A program made the translations under genes and the position numbers. A stretch of 64,000 nucleotides of DNA from Bacillus niameyensis (GTDB lineage Bacteria > Bacillota > Bacilli > Bacillales > Bacillaceae_C). This document shows, piece by piece, positions 24,863 through 33,079 of the stretch. The notes below the pieces were generated by a model, which ran no database searches, was not told the DNA's origin, and was given only the letters and a program-made list of their open reading frames with translations. The stretch covers positions 1,968,530 to 2,032,529 of the forward strand of contig NZ_LN831197.1 in the NCBI RefSeq assembly GCF_001375535.1. Direction: 5' to 3'. The stretch's first letter is position 1; each line of letters begins with the position of its first letter.

Positions 24863-26923
24863 CTATTTCCGATCCCAAAAACGTTGCTGAGCGATCGCAG
24901 ATACGAAATCCTCTCCAAAGTTTGGATTATTATTAGAAAAAACAACACCAGCCAAATTATTATTTTCTGATGGTTGAATAAAGGGCTGACCTGTCGAAGC
25001 AACACCAATTGGTTTAAAATGTTTATATGCTTCATTTACGTATTCGGTAACATCAGACCTGAATTTCATTTCGTTTCTAGAATTTCCACCAACGACATAC
25101 AAGGCATCAACTAGATAAGGGCTAGTTGTAATAAACGTCTCATCAATTTTAAGTTTTGTTCCATCGGAAGCTGTGACAGAACCAAGCGTTTCACTTATGA
25201 TGACTACAAAAACTCCAGATTGTTGTAATACATTTAGTACATTTGTTACCTCATTACCATTAAAACCATTGCCAATAAGAACTCCTACTTTTTGTGTATA
25301 GGCAGAACGAGGGGTACTGTACTGGCTAAGTGAAGGATAGCTTGCTGATACAGGTACATGGGTTCCACTTGGCCGAGCTACTCCAATATTATCAGCAACG
25401 ATATATGCCAATTCTTGATCGACATTAACTAATAAATCGACGTTTTGCTGGCGAACAGACTCGCTTTTTACTTTTCCGAGTTGATAGCTAAACCCTTCAA
25501 TGGTGTGTTGCTTTTCAACAGGTGTCAAACTATTCCAAAATATCCTCGGTTGCGAAAAATAATCTTTGAAAGAATCGCTTCTAGCACGTATTACGTGACC
25601 CTCAACTTTTTTCGGATAAGATTCGTAGCCGCCTTCTTCAGGAGGTGTCGTGTAAGGCGTGTTATTTGCTAGTGAATTGTTATGATAGTTAACCTTATCT
25701 ACATCTATTCGCTGTCTCATGTAACCGCGTCTCTGATTATTATGAAATGGGCAGAGAGGACGATTAATTGGTAATTCAACGTAATTAGAACTGCCAAGTC
25801 GATGTTGCTGGGTATCTCTATACGCCATTAATCTTCCCTGCAGCACAGGGTCATTGGAAAAGTCAATTCCTGGAACGACATTTGCAGGGTTAAAAGCAAC
25901 TTGTTCAGATTCCGTAAAATAATTATCAATGTTTCGATTCAATGTCAGCTTACCAATTATTTGAACAGGGATAAGCTCTTCCGGCCAAAATTTAGAAGGG
26001 TCGAGAACATCAAAATCATACTTGAATTCATCTTCCATTGGAATGAGCTGGACACCTAACTCATATTCAGGGTAGGCACCGCGGTCAATTGCCTCTCTAA
26101 GATCTCTTCTGTGAAAATCGGGGTCAAGTCCGCCAATTTTTAATGCCTCATCTTGAAGTAGAGAATGAACACCAAGGACTGGCTTCCAGACATACCTAAC
26201 AAAGGTTGCTACTCCTTGTTCATTTACAAATAGGTACGTATTAATAGACCAGGATTCCATCATTCGGTAACTTCGTAAAATGCCTCGATCGGACATAATC
26301 CATTGCACCATATGTAGCGCTTCTGGATTATTAGCTACATAATCCCAAAACCTATCGTGCGCACCGCTAGCTGTTGGTATATCATCATCCTGTTTCGATT
26401 GGTACGCATGCATTGCATCCGGAAATTTCATAGCATCTTGATTAATCAAGACAGGCATAGCAATTGTTGTCAAATCGAGATTTCCTTCTTCTGTATACAA
26501 TTTCACTCCTTTACAACGTAAATCCCTCGCAGTATCATACGATCCTTTTGCTCCTTGTACAGTAGAAAAACGAACAGTTAATGGCGTCTTTTTTCCCGGT
26601 TCCTGTAAAAAACCCGCTTTTGTTACATGTTTCATGGACTGATAACATTCAAACTCCCCATGTGCACTATAACCTCTTGCATGGACCACTCTTTCTGGTA
26701 TCTCTTCATGCACAAAATGCGACATTTTTTCAAAAAACTCATAGTCCTGACGTAATGATGGCCCTCGTATTCCGGCTTTTAATTGATCCTGATCTTGTGA
26801 CTTTTTCTTCCCTTCCTGTGTTGTCATTGGCTTACCTGTATTGTTTACACGAAACTCATCCAATTGTTCCTGTTTAGTATTTGTGTTAATAGGCTTTTTG
26901 TTTCTTGATGACTTTTCATCCAT
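24863..26923 (-). CDS. katE: Large-subunit (clade 2) catalase with C-terminal DJ-1/PfpI-like domain
   Basis: Breaks down hydrogen peroxide. Its 686 residues match B. subtilis KatE. The distal histidine lies in [12 protein letters not shown] (~residue 85) and the proximal heme tyrosine in [14 protein letters not shown]. Also present are [12 protein letters not shown] and [14 protein letters not shown]. From ~residue 535 a flavodoxin-like DJ-1/PfpI domain follows ([12 protein letters not shown]), as in HPII-type catalases. ATG 26923 follows GGATGGGTG by 5 nt; the in-frame ATG at 26935 has no spaced ribosome binding site. In B. subtilis katE belongs to the sigma-B stress regulon, but I could not identify a clear sigma-B promoter here. 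Confidence 0.96.
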   Translation of the reverse strand: MDEKSSRNKKPINTNTKQEQLDEFRVNNTGKPMTTQEGKKKSQDQDQLKAGIRGPSLRQDYEFFEKMSHFVHEEIPERVVHARGYSAHGEFECYQSMKHVTKAGFLQEPGKKTPLTVRFSTVQGAKGSYDTARDLRCKGVKLYTEEGNLDLTTIAMPVLINQDAMKFPDAMHAYQSKQDDDIPTASGAHDRFWDYVANNPEALHMVQWIMSDRGILRSYRMMESWSINTYLFVNEQGVATFVRYVWKPVLGVHSLLQDEALKIGGLDPDFHRRDLREAIDRGAYPEYELGVQLIPMEDEFKYDFDVLDPSKFWPEELIPVQIIGKLTLNRNIDNYFTESEQVAFNPANVVPGIDFSNDPVLQGRLMAYRDTQQHRLGSSNYVELPINRPLCPFHNNQRRGYMRQRIDVDKVNYHNNSLANNTPYTTPPEEGGYESYPKKVEGHVIRARSDSFKDYFSQPRIFWNSLTPVEKQHTIEGFSYQLGKVKSESVRQQNVDLLVNVDQELAYIVADNIGVARPSGTHVPVSASYPSLSQYSTPRSAYTQKVGVLIGNGFNGNEVTNVLNVLQQSGVFVVIISETLGSVTASDGTKLKIDETFITTSPYLVDALYVVGGNSRNEMKFRSDVTEYVNEAYKHFKPIGVASTGQPFIQPSENNNLAGVVFSNNNPNFGEDFVSAIAQQRFWDRK

Positions 26924-27070
26924 GTTATCACCCATCCTTACTTTTAAACTAGATCAACTACATATATACATATGAATTTTCTGAAAGTTTATTATAAATC
27001 TTTCCTTTACAATGACTTAAAAAGAAAGGGTCTTTTAAAGTGGGTAAAGCCTCTGCCAAAAGTTTTAACA

Positions 27071-27235
27071 TTATTGGCACTTATTGTTTTTGTGAATATT
27101 ATTGCTAATGTTGTCCATTTCGTTATCTTGGCCAAACTCTACATTAACATTTTCTAAATCTAGCTCTTGGTTATGGTTATGATCATCTTTACGTTTTCGA
27201 TTATGAAGTTCATTCTTTTTATTATCCCTAGCCAT
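27071..27235 (-). CDS. Small hydrophilic protein, 54 residues, unknown
   Basis: ATG 27235 has AAGGAGAG with about 8 nt spacing. The frame encodes 54 residues rich in Asn, Asp, Lys and Glu, starting MARDNKKNELHNRKRK and containing LDLENVNVEFGQDNE. No hydrophobic segment is present and the single cysteine is near the C-terminus (NKCQ). Its size and composition resemble small spore or sporulation-associated proteins of Bacillus, but I do not recognise the family. It sits upstream of katE on the same strand, close to other spore-type small genes. Confidence 0.65.
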   Translation of the reverse strand: MARDNKKNELHNRKRKDDHNHNQELDLENVNVEFGQDNEMDNISNNIHKNNKCQ

Positions 27236-27421
27236 AGTCAATCTCTCCTTAAATTTACATTTTAATAACTTTACTATTCCTAAACGTATTGTGCCGTTTC
27301 TTCCACAAAGTATTCTTTAAAGTATTTTCATATCTATTTTAAAAATATAGGCGTTTATCCTTCCGTTTTTCTTTCAGTAACATAAAGTATTACGGAATGA
27401 TTCTTAGGAGGTGGGTTTTGT

Positions 27422-27529
27422 ATGAGCGCAGGCGGAGTTGGTTTTGGCGGAGGATTTGCGCTAATTGTTGTTTTATTTATCCTCCTGATTATTGTAGGTG
27501 CCGGTGGATTTATCGGAGGCGTTTACTAA
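27422..27529 (+). CDS. YjcZ-family sporulation small membrane protein
   Basis: A 35-residue peptide. A glycine-rich head (MSAGGVGFGGG) is followed by FALIVVLFILLIIVG, a single membrane helix, and a short GGFIGGVY tail. This matches the YjcZ-type small proteins of Bacillus spores. ATG 27422 follows AGGAGGTG by 8 nt. A strong terminator lies 21 bp after the stop. It is too short for many automatic gene finders. Confidence 0.88.
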   Translation: MSAGGVGFGGGFALIVVLFILLIIVGAGGFIGGVY

Positions 27530-27550
27530 TCAAATGTTGATATAAATGAA

Positions 27551-27600
27551 GCACCAAAAACCCGAAAATACGATTTAACCGGGTTTTTGGTGCTTTTTTT
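27551..27600 (+). terminator. Strong bidirectional intrinsic terminator
   Basis: GCACCAAAAACCCG pairs perfectly over 14 bp with CGGGTTTTTGGTGC and is followed by seven T residues on the plus strand. It ends the YjcZ-type gene and abuts the end of the convergent small gene at 27599. Confidence 0.92.
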
Positions 27601-27781
27601 ATTGCATACTGGAGCTTCCCGAAGCTTGATTATTTTGGGATCCCCCTGTTTGCCCTCCCATATTAGATAACTGCGGAATCATATTTTGAAGTTGGCCAGC
27701 ACGCCCCGTCATCATACTATAGGCAGCAGCACCGATACCGATCGATGCGATAATAGGCAATACTTGAATATTGTTTTTCAT
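27599..27781 (-). CDS. Small protein with N-terminal hydrophobic segment (YrzQ/DUF3918-like)
   Basis: About 60 residues. The N-terminal helix contains PIIASIGIGAAAYSMM, followed by a Gln/Asn/Gly/Ser-rich tail ending SGSSSMQ. The helix resembles the conserved segment of B. subtilis YrzQ-type DUF3918 proteins. ATG 27781 follows AAAGGGG by 8 nt; the frame is open further upstream but without a ribosome binding site. Probably a single-pass membrane peptide of unknown function. Confidence 0.7.
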   Translation of the reverse strand: MKNNIQVLPIIASIGIGAAAYSMMTGRAGQLQNMIPQLSNMGGQTGGSQNNQASGSSSMQ

Positions 27782-28033
27782 TATTATGTCCCCTTTCATT
27801 TGCTTTTGGAACAACTTTAGTATTTGTCTTATTTCTTGAACTTTACCAAGCAGAAATATCCAAAAAGGTAATAAAACACTAGTGTCCTTCGTAATGAAAA
27901 CGCATGAATTTTTTAGAATTGAGAAAACTATCACTGCTCAGTGAGGGAAATTATCATCACTGATTATTACTCTATTGACGCCAACATACAGCTAAGCATT
28001 GTGTAATAAATAATTAGGAAGGGGTTTTCCCTT

Positions 28034-28879
28034 TTGGATAAAGAAATTACCTATGGAAATGATTATAAATACATCCCTGCAACTTCGGTAGATCATCTAA
28101 TTGGTCATGAAGTTTTACCAGACTTGTTCGCTTATACGATTCAAATTGTCAATATTGCTTTTGTTGGTCATCCAGATAGTCAAAAGTTTGTATTGGTTGA
28201 CGCGGGAATGCCACACTCGGCTAGCCAAATCATGGCTATCACAGAGAAACGTTTTGGAGAAAACAAACGACCTGAAGCAATTATTTTAACCCACGGTCAT
28301 TTTGATCATGTTGGTGGGATTGTAGAATTAGTTGAGCATTGGAATATACCAGTATTTGCGCATGAATTAGAACTCCCCTTTTTAACAGGGCAAAAAAGCT
28401 ATCCCGAGCCTGATTCTACGGTTGAGGGCGGACTAGTTGCAAAAATGTCACGTATGTTTCCAATTGAACCGGTAAATCTCGGAAATCATATCAAAAAGTT
28501 ACCTGACGATGGAAGTGTCCCATTTATGCCAGGCTTCCGCTGGATTCATACACCCGGACACTCTCCAGGCCATGTCTCGTTTTTTAGAGATGAGGACAGG
28601 GCCTTAATTGCTGGGGATGCTTTTATTACAGTAAAACAGGATACTTTATATAAAGTCTTTACCCAAAAACAAGAAATTAATGGGCCACCCCGATATCTAA
28701 CACCTGACTGGAATGCCGCATGGGATTCAGTCAAAAAATTGGCAACTCTCAAACCATCTATAGCTGTAACAGGCCACGGTTTGCCGATGGAGGGTGACAT
28801 TTTAACAAATAGTTTAGAAAAACTTGTAAATGAATTCGATAAAATTGCCATTCCGGATTACGGTAAATTTGTTAATTAA
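28034..28879 (+). CDS. Metallo-beta-lactamase-fold hydrolase
   Basis: A 281-residue metallohydrolase. The zinc-binding signature is HGHFDHVGG (near residue 95), with further ligands in HTPGHSPGH (near 182), GDAF (near 200) and TGHG near the C-terminus. This is the layout of glyoxalase II and lactonase-type MBL proteins such as B. subtilis YtnP. A role in lactone or thioester hydrolysis is possible but not shown. The start is TTG 28034, with GGAAGGGG 9 nt upstream; the first ATG in frame would remove conserved residues. It stands alone, with no operon partner. Confidence 0.85.
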   Translation: MDKEITYGNDYKYIPATSVDHLIGHEVLPDLFAYTIQIVNIAFVGHPDSQKFVLVDAGMPHSASQIMAITEKRFGENKRPEAIILTHGHFDHVGGIVELVEHWNIPVFAHELELPFLTGQKSYPEPDSTVEGGLVAKMSRMFPIEPVNLGNHIKKLPDDGSVPFMPGFRWIHTPGHSPGHVSFFRDEDRALIAGDAFITVKQDTLYKVFTQKQEINGPPRYLTPDWNAAWDSVKKLATLKPSIAVTGHGLPMEGDILTNSLEKLVNEFDKIAIPDYGKFVN

Positions 28880-28925
28880 TTTTATTCAGTAAGAAACAAA
28901 CACAAACTGCAACAACCCCGAAATT

Positions 28926-29006
28926 GTCAGTTGAATTTTGCTCTTACTAGTCGTAATCCCTCGCTATTTTTTCTAGTGGGGATTACGACTAGTTAATGCG
29001 GTATAA
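28926..29006 (+). repeat. Structured intergenic element, copy A
   Basis: A conserved head (GTCAGTTGAA, then CTCTTACTAG) leads into a perfect 15-bp hairpin (28946-28960 with 28979-28993), followed by the tail TTAATGCGGTATAA. No T run follows, so it is not a simple terminator. The same head and tail flank a different hairpin at 42347-42436. It ends 19 bp before the ATG of the aconitase fragment. Confidence 0.65.
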
Positions 29007-29025
29007 AAATAGAAGGAGAAAGGAT

Positions 29026-29431
29026 ATGGCACAAAATATTACACAAAGACTCATCCAATCACACATTGTTTCTGGAGAAATGACAGTAGGTAATGAAATT
29101 GGCTTGAAAATCGACCAAACACTTATGCAAGATGCGACAGGAACAATGGTTATGCTTGAACTAGAGGCAGTGGGAATTGATCAAGCAAAAACAGAGGCTT
29201 CAGCACAATATGTCGACCACAACATTATTCAAGTAGATAATAAAAATGCAGATGAACATCTTTTCTTAGAAAGTGCTGTGCAAAGCGTGCGAAGGAACAG
29301 GCATGTTAGCTGATGATGAAGGTTGGCAATATGGTTGTAGCGTTTGTCATGGGGATGGTAACTTACATCCAAATAATGAACAGTCACCGAAGATTATGTC
29401 TGTTGACGAAAACAATCGATTGTTGGACTAA
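29026..29431 (+). pseudogene. Aconitase N-terminal fragment joined out of frame to a CxxC zinc-ribbon-like tail
   Basis: ATG 29026 follows GGAGAAAGG. The first ~80 residues (ITQRLIQSHIVSGEM, EIGLKIDQTLMQDATGTM, YVDHNIIQVDNKNADEH) match the start of an aconitate hydratase or homoaconitase of the ~640-residue type. Homology stops near LESA at about 29280; none of the iron-sulfur cysteines or active-site residues follow. In another frame the next ~50 codons read CKACEGTG, GCSVCHGDGNLHPN and end at TAA 29431, like the CxxC...CxxC part of a small zinc-binding protein. A stop lies just upstream in that frame. I infer a deletion that fused two unrelated genes; neither is likely functional. Confidence 0.7.
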
Positions 29432-29443
29432 AAAAAAACAAAT

Positions 29444-29483
29444 AGTGCCTTTAAAATGTAGACGTTACACTTTCAAAGGCACT
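29444..29483 (-). terminator. Bidirectional terminator
   Basis: AGTGCCTTT pairs with AAAGGCACT, extended by TGT/ACA, with A-rich and T-rich flanks on the two sides. It serves the convergent aconitase fragment and the histidine kinase ending at 29491. Confidence 0.8.
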
Positions 29484-29490
29484 TTTCCAT

Positions 29491-31008
29491 TTAGCTGGCA
29501 TCTTCATACGGAAGCAGAATTTGAACACAAGTCCCCTCCCCCTCTTCACTATTAAAGCGGATTGTTCCTTTATGGTCTTCAATAATTTTATAACTGACCA
29601 TGAGTCCAAGTCCTGTTCCCTTTTCTTTGTTCGTATAAAAAGGCTCCCTAAGACGTTTCAACCCTTCTTTTGAAATTCCTTTTCCTTCATCTTGAATTTC
29701 AATAATGACAAATCCATCTTCTCCAATGAATGTACGAATTTTAATCTTCCCACCCATTGGCATCGATTCGATTCCGTTTTTTACTAAGTTAATAATAACC
29801 TGCTTAATTTGTTTAGATTCACAATAAACATAAGGCACCTTTTGAAATTCAAAAAAGAACTTTACATTGTTCATTACAGCTTCCGGATTCATGAAGGATA
29901 TAACTTTATGAAGAATATGATTAATATTTTCCTTTTTAAATATGATTTCTTTTTGTGGCTTAGCAAGGTATAGAAATTCACCCATTATTGATTCAATTCG
30001 TTCAAGTTCAGATAAAATAATGTCACTATAAGAGCTACTTGATTCTTCAGATAATAATTGTACAAAGCCTTTGACAGCTGTTAACGGATTTTTTATTTCA
30101 TGGGCAATTCCTGCTGCTAATTGGCCAACTACACCTAACTGGTCTAATTGTTTAATTTGGTCATTTTTTTCCTTTAATTCTGTAATATCCTTCAAGATAC
30201 TTATATGTCTTTTAACTTTACCGTTTGCTTCAACTATTGGTGTTATATCTAAAATATACCAGCTGTAGGAATCGCTTTCATTTTCTTTAACCTTAAGTTC
30301 CATCGACCTTGGACTTGTTCCACCATTATCAAAAAAGGATAATACTTTATCACTATCCGCAATTTGAAAATGTTCTAAGATTAATCGAGGATTTCCATAA
30401 TAAGACTCAACTGAAACTCCTAGTCTTTTTCCAATAGTAGGACTAATATATATAAATTTGTGATTTTCTAGATCGTAAAGAGCAATCATTTCATTAATAT
30501 GTTTTGTTATGTCTAATAATAGATTTTCTTCTAATTCTTGTGTTTCGTTTTGCATTTTAATAAGCATCTTGTACTCCATGATTTCCGTTAAATCTTTTAT
30601 AACAGTCATGAACGCCATAATCTCTTCATTTTCATCATAAACGGGTGTTACAGTTATTTTTGCTGGAAACATGTCACCATTTGCTTTCACCATTCGTCGA
30701 AAAGTTGCTTTTTCCCCATTCAAAATATACTGCATCGTTCTGTAAAATTCACATTTCTCATTTTTGGACTGTAGGGAAATAAACTGTCCCTCTATTTCTG
30801 TTAATGAACGACCAAAAAGCAATTCAAATGCTGGATTAACTATAAGGATTTGACCCGTTAAATCCATAATTGCGGCTGCTTCTTCATACTGATCAAAGAA
30901 AGTAGAACGCCAAGATATATTGAAATTATTGATCATATATGTTGATTGCTCCACGGAATGTCCCACAGCCTGCATCCAACTTTGGGATTTCTTCAACACC
31001 TGCTCCAA
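29491..31008 (-). CDS. PAS-domain sensor histidine kinase, sporulation-kinase-like
   Basis: A 505-residue soluble kinase with no membrane segment. Two PAS domains lie at ~40-145 (AAAIMDLTGQILIVNPAF) and ~165-285. HisKA follows with the phosphorylated histidine in GIAHEIKNPLTAVKGF (~305), then HATPase_c with QVIINLVKNGIESMP, DEGKGI and GTGLGL. This layout is shared with B. subtilis sporulation kinases such as KinA and KinE, which feed Spo0F. No response regulator is adjacent, which fits an orphan phosphorelay kinase. The TTG start at 31008 has AAAGGGGG 8-9 nt upstream. The input signal is unknown. Confidence 0.9.
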   Translation of the reverse strand: MEQVLKKSQSWMQAVGHSVEQSTYMINNFNISWRSTFFDQYEEAAAIMDLTGQILIVNPAFELLFGRSLTEIEGQFISLQSKNEKCEFYRTMQYILNGEKATFRRMVKANGDMFPAKITVTPVYDENEEIMAFMTVIKDLTEIMEYKMLIKMQNETQELEENLLLDITKHINEMIALYDLENHKFIYISPTIGKRLGVSVESYYGNPRLILEHFQIADSDKVLSFFDNGGTSPRSMELKVKENESDSYSWYILDITPIVEANGKVKRHISILKDITELKEKNDQIKQLDQLGVVGQLAAGIAHEIKNPLTAVKGFVQLLSEESSSSYSDIILSELERIESIMGEFLYLAKPQKEIIFKKENINHILHKVISFMNPEAVMNNVKFFFEFQKVPYVYCESKQIKQVIINLVKNGIESMPMGGKIKIRTFIGEDGFVIIEIQDEGKGISKEGLKRLREPFYTNKEKGTGLGLMVSYKIIEDHKGTIRFNSEEGEGTCVQILLPYEDAS

Positions 31009-31152
31009 ACAATCAGTCCCCCTTTGCCGCTTCCTTTCTTATTCCATGGAAATTGCAAAATCTCAACAATACTATTCTACCAGAAAATTGCAAAAAAATA
31101 ACTAAAAAATAGAAAAAATATAAATTTTTCGTCAAGCATCTAGTTATTTAGT

Positions 31153-32082
31153 TTAGTTGATCTGCTTAATTAGCCAATGATGGACAAAATCATACACTTC
31201 TTCTCTATTTAGTTCATTTAACATTTCGTGTCTAGCATTCTCAAAAAAGTACGTTTCAAGATTTAAAAGACCATTTTGTTTATACTGGCTTATTACTTTC
31301 TTAACACCTGATAAATTATCTCCAACTGGGTCTTTTTCACCACTGAAAATTAAAATAGGTAAGTTTTTTCTAATCTTATTTATTTTCTCGGAATCATGAA
31401 TCTTTTCCAATCCGGAAAATAAATCAAGAAAAAACCCCGAGCTACAGATGAAACCGCAAAGCGGGTCTTGAATATAGTCATCCACAACTATATTATTACG
31501 GGTAAGCCAATCAAATTCTGTTCTTGGTAAATCGATCCCTTTATTAAAGGCCCCAAAAGAAAGCCGATTTAGTAAGGGACTCGGAGCTTTAGCTCCCTTT
31601 GTACGTACTTCTATTTTTGCTATTAATTTACCTATTTTTCCCGCTAAACCAGGATTTCCTCTCGTTCCTGATAAAATAACCCCTTGAACAGTTTCTGAAT
31701 AGCATTGTATATATCTTCTCACCAAAAAAGAACCAAGACTATGGCCCAGAAGGAAAATCGGAATAGCTGGATTCTCAGCCTGGATGACTCGATTAATGGA
31801 GTACAAATCGTTAACTACCCGATCAAACCCATTTTCGTCTGCAAAAAAACCTAGAGTTCCTGTTCTTTCTCCTGTCAGTCCATGTCCGCGATGATCGTTC
31901 CCATAAACTACAAATCCTTTTCCGACTAGGAATTTAGCAAAATGGTCGTATCTTTCAATGTGTTCAGCCATTCCGTGTACGAGATGTAAAACAGCTTTTG
32001 GAGCGCGGTCCTCGCCCTTCCATGACTTTAAATGTATATCGACTCCATCATCCATTGCGAGCCACTCCGATAGAACTGCCAT
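31153..32082 (-). CDS. Lysophospholipase/monoacylglycerol lipase-like alpha/beta hydrolase
   Basis: A 309-residue serine hydrolase of the Hydrolase_4 family. HLVHGMAEHIERY and the NDHRGHG motif are followed by the nucleophile elbow GHSLGS (serine ~118). The acid is probably the aspartate of SGEKDPVGD and the histidine lies in ARHEML. This pattern matches YtpA/PldB-type lysophospholipases and monoglyceride lipases; the substrate is inferred from family only. ATG 32082 follows GAGGAG by 7 nt. It lies 50 bp downstream of the HisJ-like gene on the same strand. Confidence 0.88.
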   Translation of the reverse strand: MAVLSEWLAMDDGVDIHLKSWKGEDRAPKAVLHLVHGMAEHIERYDHFAKFLVGKGFVVYGNDHRGHGLTGERTGTLGFFADENGFDRVVNDLYSINRVIQAENPAIPIFLLGHSLGSFLVRRYIQCYSETVQGVILSGTRGNPGLAGKIGKLIAKIEVRTKGAKAPSPLLNRLSFGAFNKGIDLPRTEFDWLTRNNIVVDDYIQDPLCGFICSSGFFLDLFSGLEKIHDSEKINKIRKNLPILIFSGEKDPVGDNLSGVKKVISQYKQNGLLNLETYFFENARHEMLNELNREEVYDFVHHWLIKQIN

Positions 32083-32132
32083 TGCTCATCTCCTCTATTA
32101 TTTAGTTGCACTTACAGGTGATCCCCATCATT

Positions 32133-32951
32133 TCATAGCGGAGTTAGAAACATATCCTTTTGTGAAAAATAAGCCCATTCTTTAAATCCAATTTCTTTCA
32201 GGCGCTTGCGAACGTTCTCGAAATCATCGCCAACCCTTTCCGGATCATGAGCATCCGATCCAAACGTCACGTTTACACCATAATGGTGAGCCATTGCTAG
32301 AATTTCATCGGAAGGATACCAACCACCGCAGTCCTTTGTTTTTCCGGACGTATTAATTTCAATTGCTACATTATTTTCAGCAATCACCCGTAAAGTTCTT
32401 TCTAATGCGACTGTTTCGATCGATGAAAAAGAAGGATAATATCCTTTCATCGCATCTATATGACCTAAAATTTGAAATAAGCCGCTTTTAGCAGATTGTT
32501 CAATAAGCCCATAATATTCTTCTTTCGTTTGAACCTTTTCTTTTTCAGTTAGTCGATTCCAACGATTTTTATTAAAAATAGACACTCCACCAACATGATG
32601 AACAGATCCAATAATATAATCAAACGGATATTGTTTAAACTGCTCTCGATAAAGGTCAATATGTTTTGGAAAGAAGTCCGATTCTACTCCCAATAACACT
32701 TCAATCTTTCCCTTATATTCCTCTTTTAATTGAAGAACTTCTATTACATACTCTGCAAAACTACTCTTCGCCATCGCTATACCAGGATGAAGGTGATCTT
32801 GCTCACTAGCAAAATAGGGAGAGTGGTCAGAAATCCCAATAATATTGAAACCACGATCGATCGCCGCTTCAATGTAATCGCGAATTTTGCCTCGAGCATG
32901 TCCACAACGATCATGATGCGTATGAAAATCAAATTTTAAATCAGATTGCAT
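32133..32951 (-). CDS. hisJ: PHP-family histidinol-phosphatase
   Basis: A 272-residue PHP-domain phosphatase. Metal ligands are visible in DFHTHHDRCGHA at the N-terminus, in ISDHSPYF, in the glutamate of LLGVESDFFP, in IGSVHHVGG and in FGSDAHDPERVG near the C-terminus. This pattern and length match HisJ/HisK, which makes histidinol from histidinol phosphate. No other his genes are nearby. ATG 32951 follows AAAGGGTGG by 5 nt; a GTG at 32960 lies within that site. Other PHP phosphoesterases cannot be excluded. Confidence 0.88.
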   Translation of the reverse strand: MQSDLKFDFHTHHDRCGHARGKIRDYIEAAIDRGFNIIGISDHSPYFASEQDHLHPGIAMAKSSFAEYVIEVLQLKEEYKGKIEVLLGVESDFFPKHIDLYREQFKQYPFDYIIGSVHHVGGVSIFNKNRWNRLTEKEKVQTKEEYYGLIEQSAKSGLFQILGHIDAMKGYYPSFSSIETVALERTLRVIAENNVAIEINTSGKTKDCGGWYPSDEILAMAHHYGVNVTFGSDAHDPERVGDDFENVRKRLKEIGFKEWAYFSQKDMFLTPL

Positions 32952-33043
32952 TGAATCCACCCTTTTTTGTTTTATATTGTATTAATACTCCATATAGAGC
33001 AATATACCTCCTTTTATTCCAAAATCATCTAAAACTAATATGA

Positions 33044-33074
33044 AAAACCAGAGATAAATATTACCCCTGGTTTT
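33044..33074 (-). terminator. Terminator of the peptide importer operon
   Basis: On the minus strand AAAACCAG and CTGGTTTT form an 8-bp stem that ends in its own T run. It starts 6 bp past the stop of the binding-protein gene. Confidence 0.8.
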
Positions 33075-33079
33075 CTTAA

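Noticed and set aside
26972-27157. 61-codon plus-strand frame in the katE upstream region
   Set aside because: It is antisense to the better-supported 54-residue minus-strand gene and has no ribosome binding site.
29313-29555. 80-codon plus-strand frame after the aconitase fragment
   Set aside because: It crosses the terminator and runs into the end of the histidine kinase gene; the CxxC reading is in another frame.
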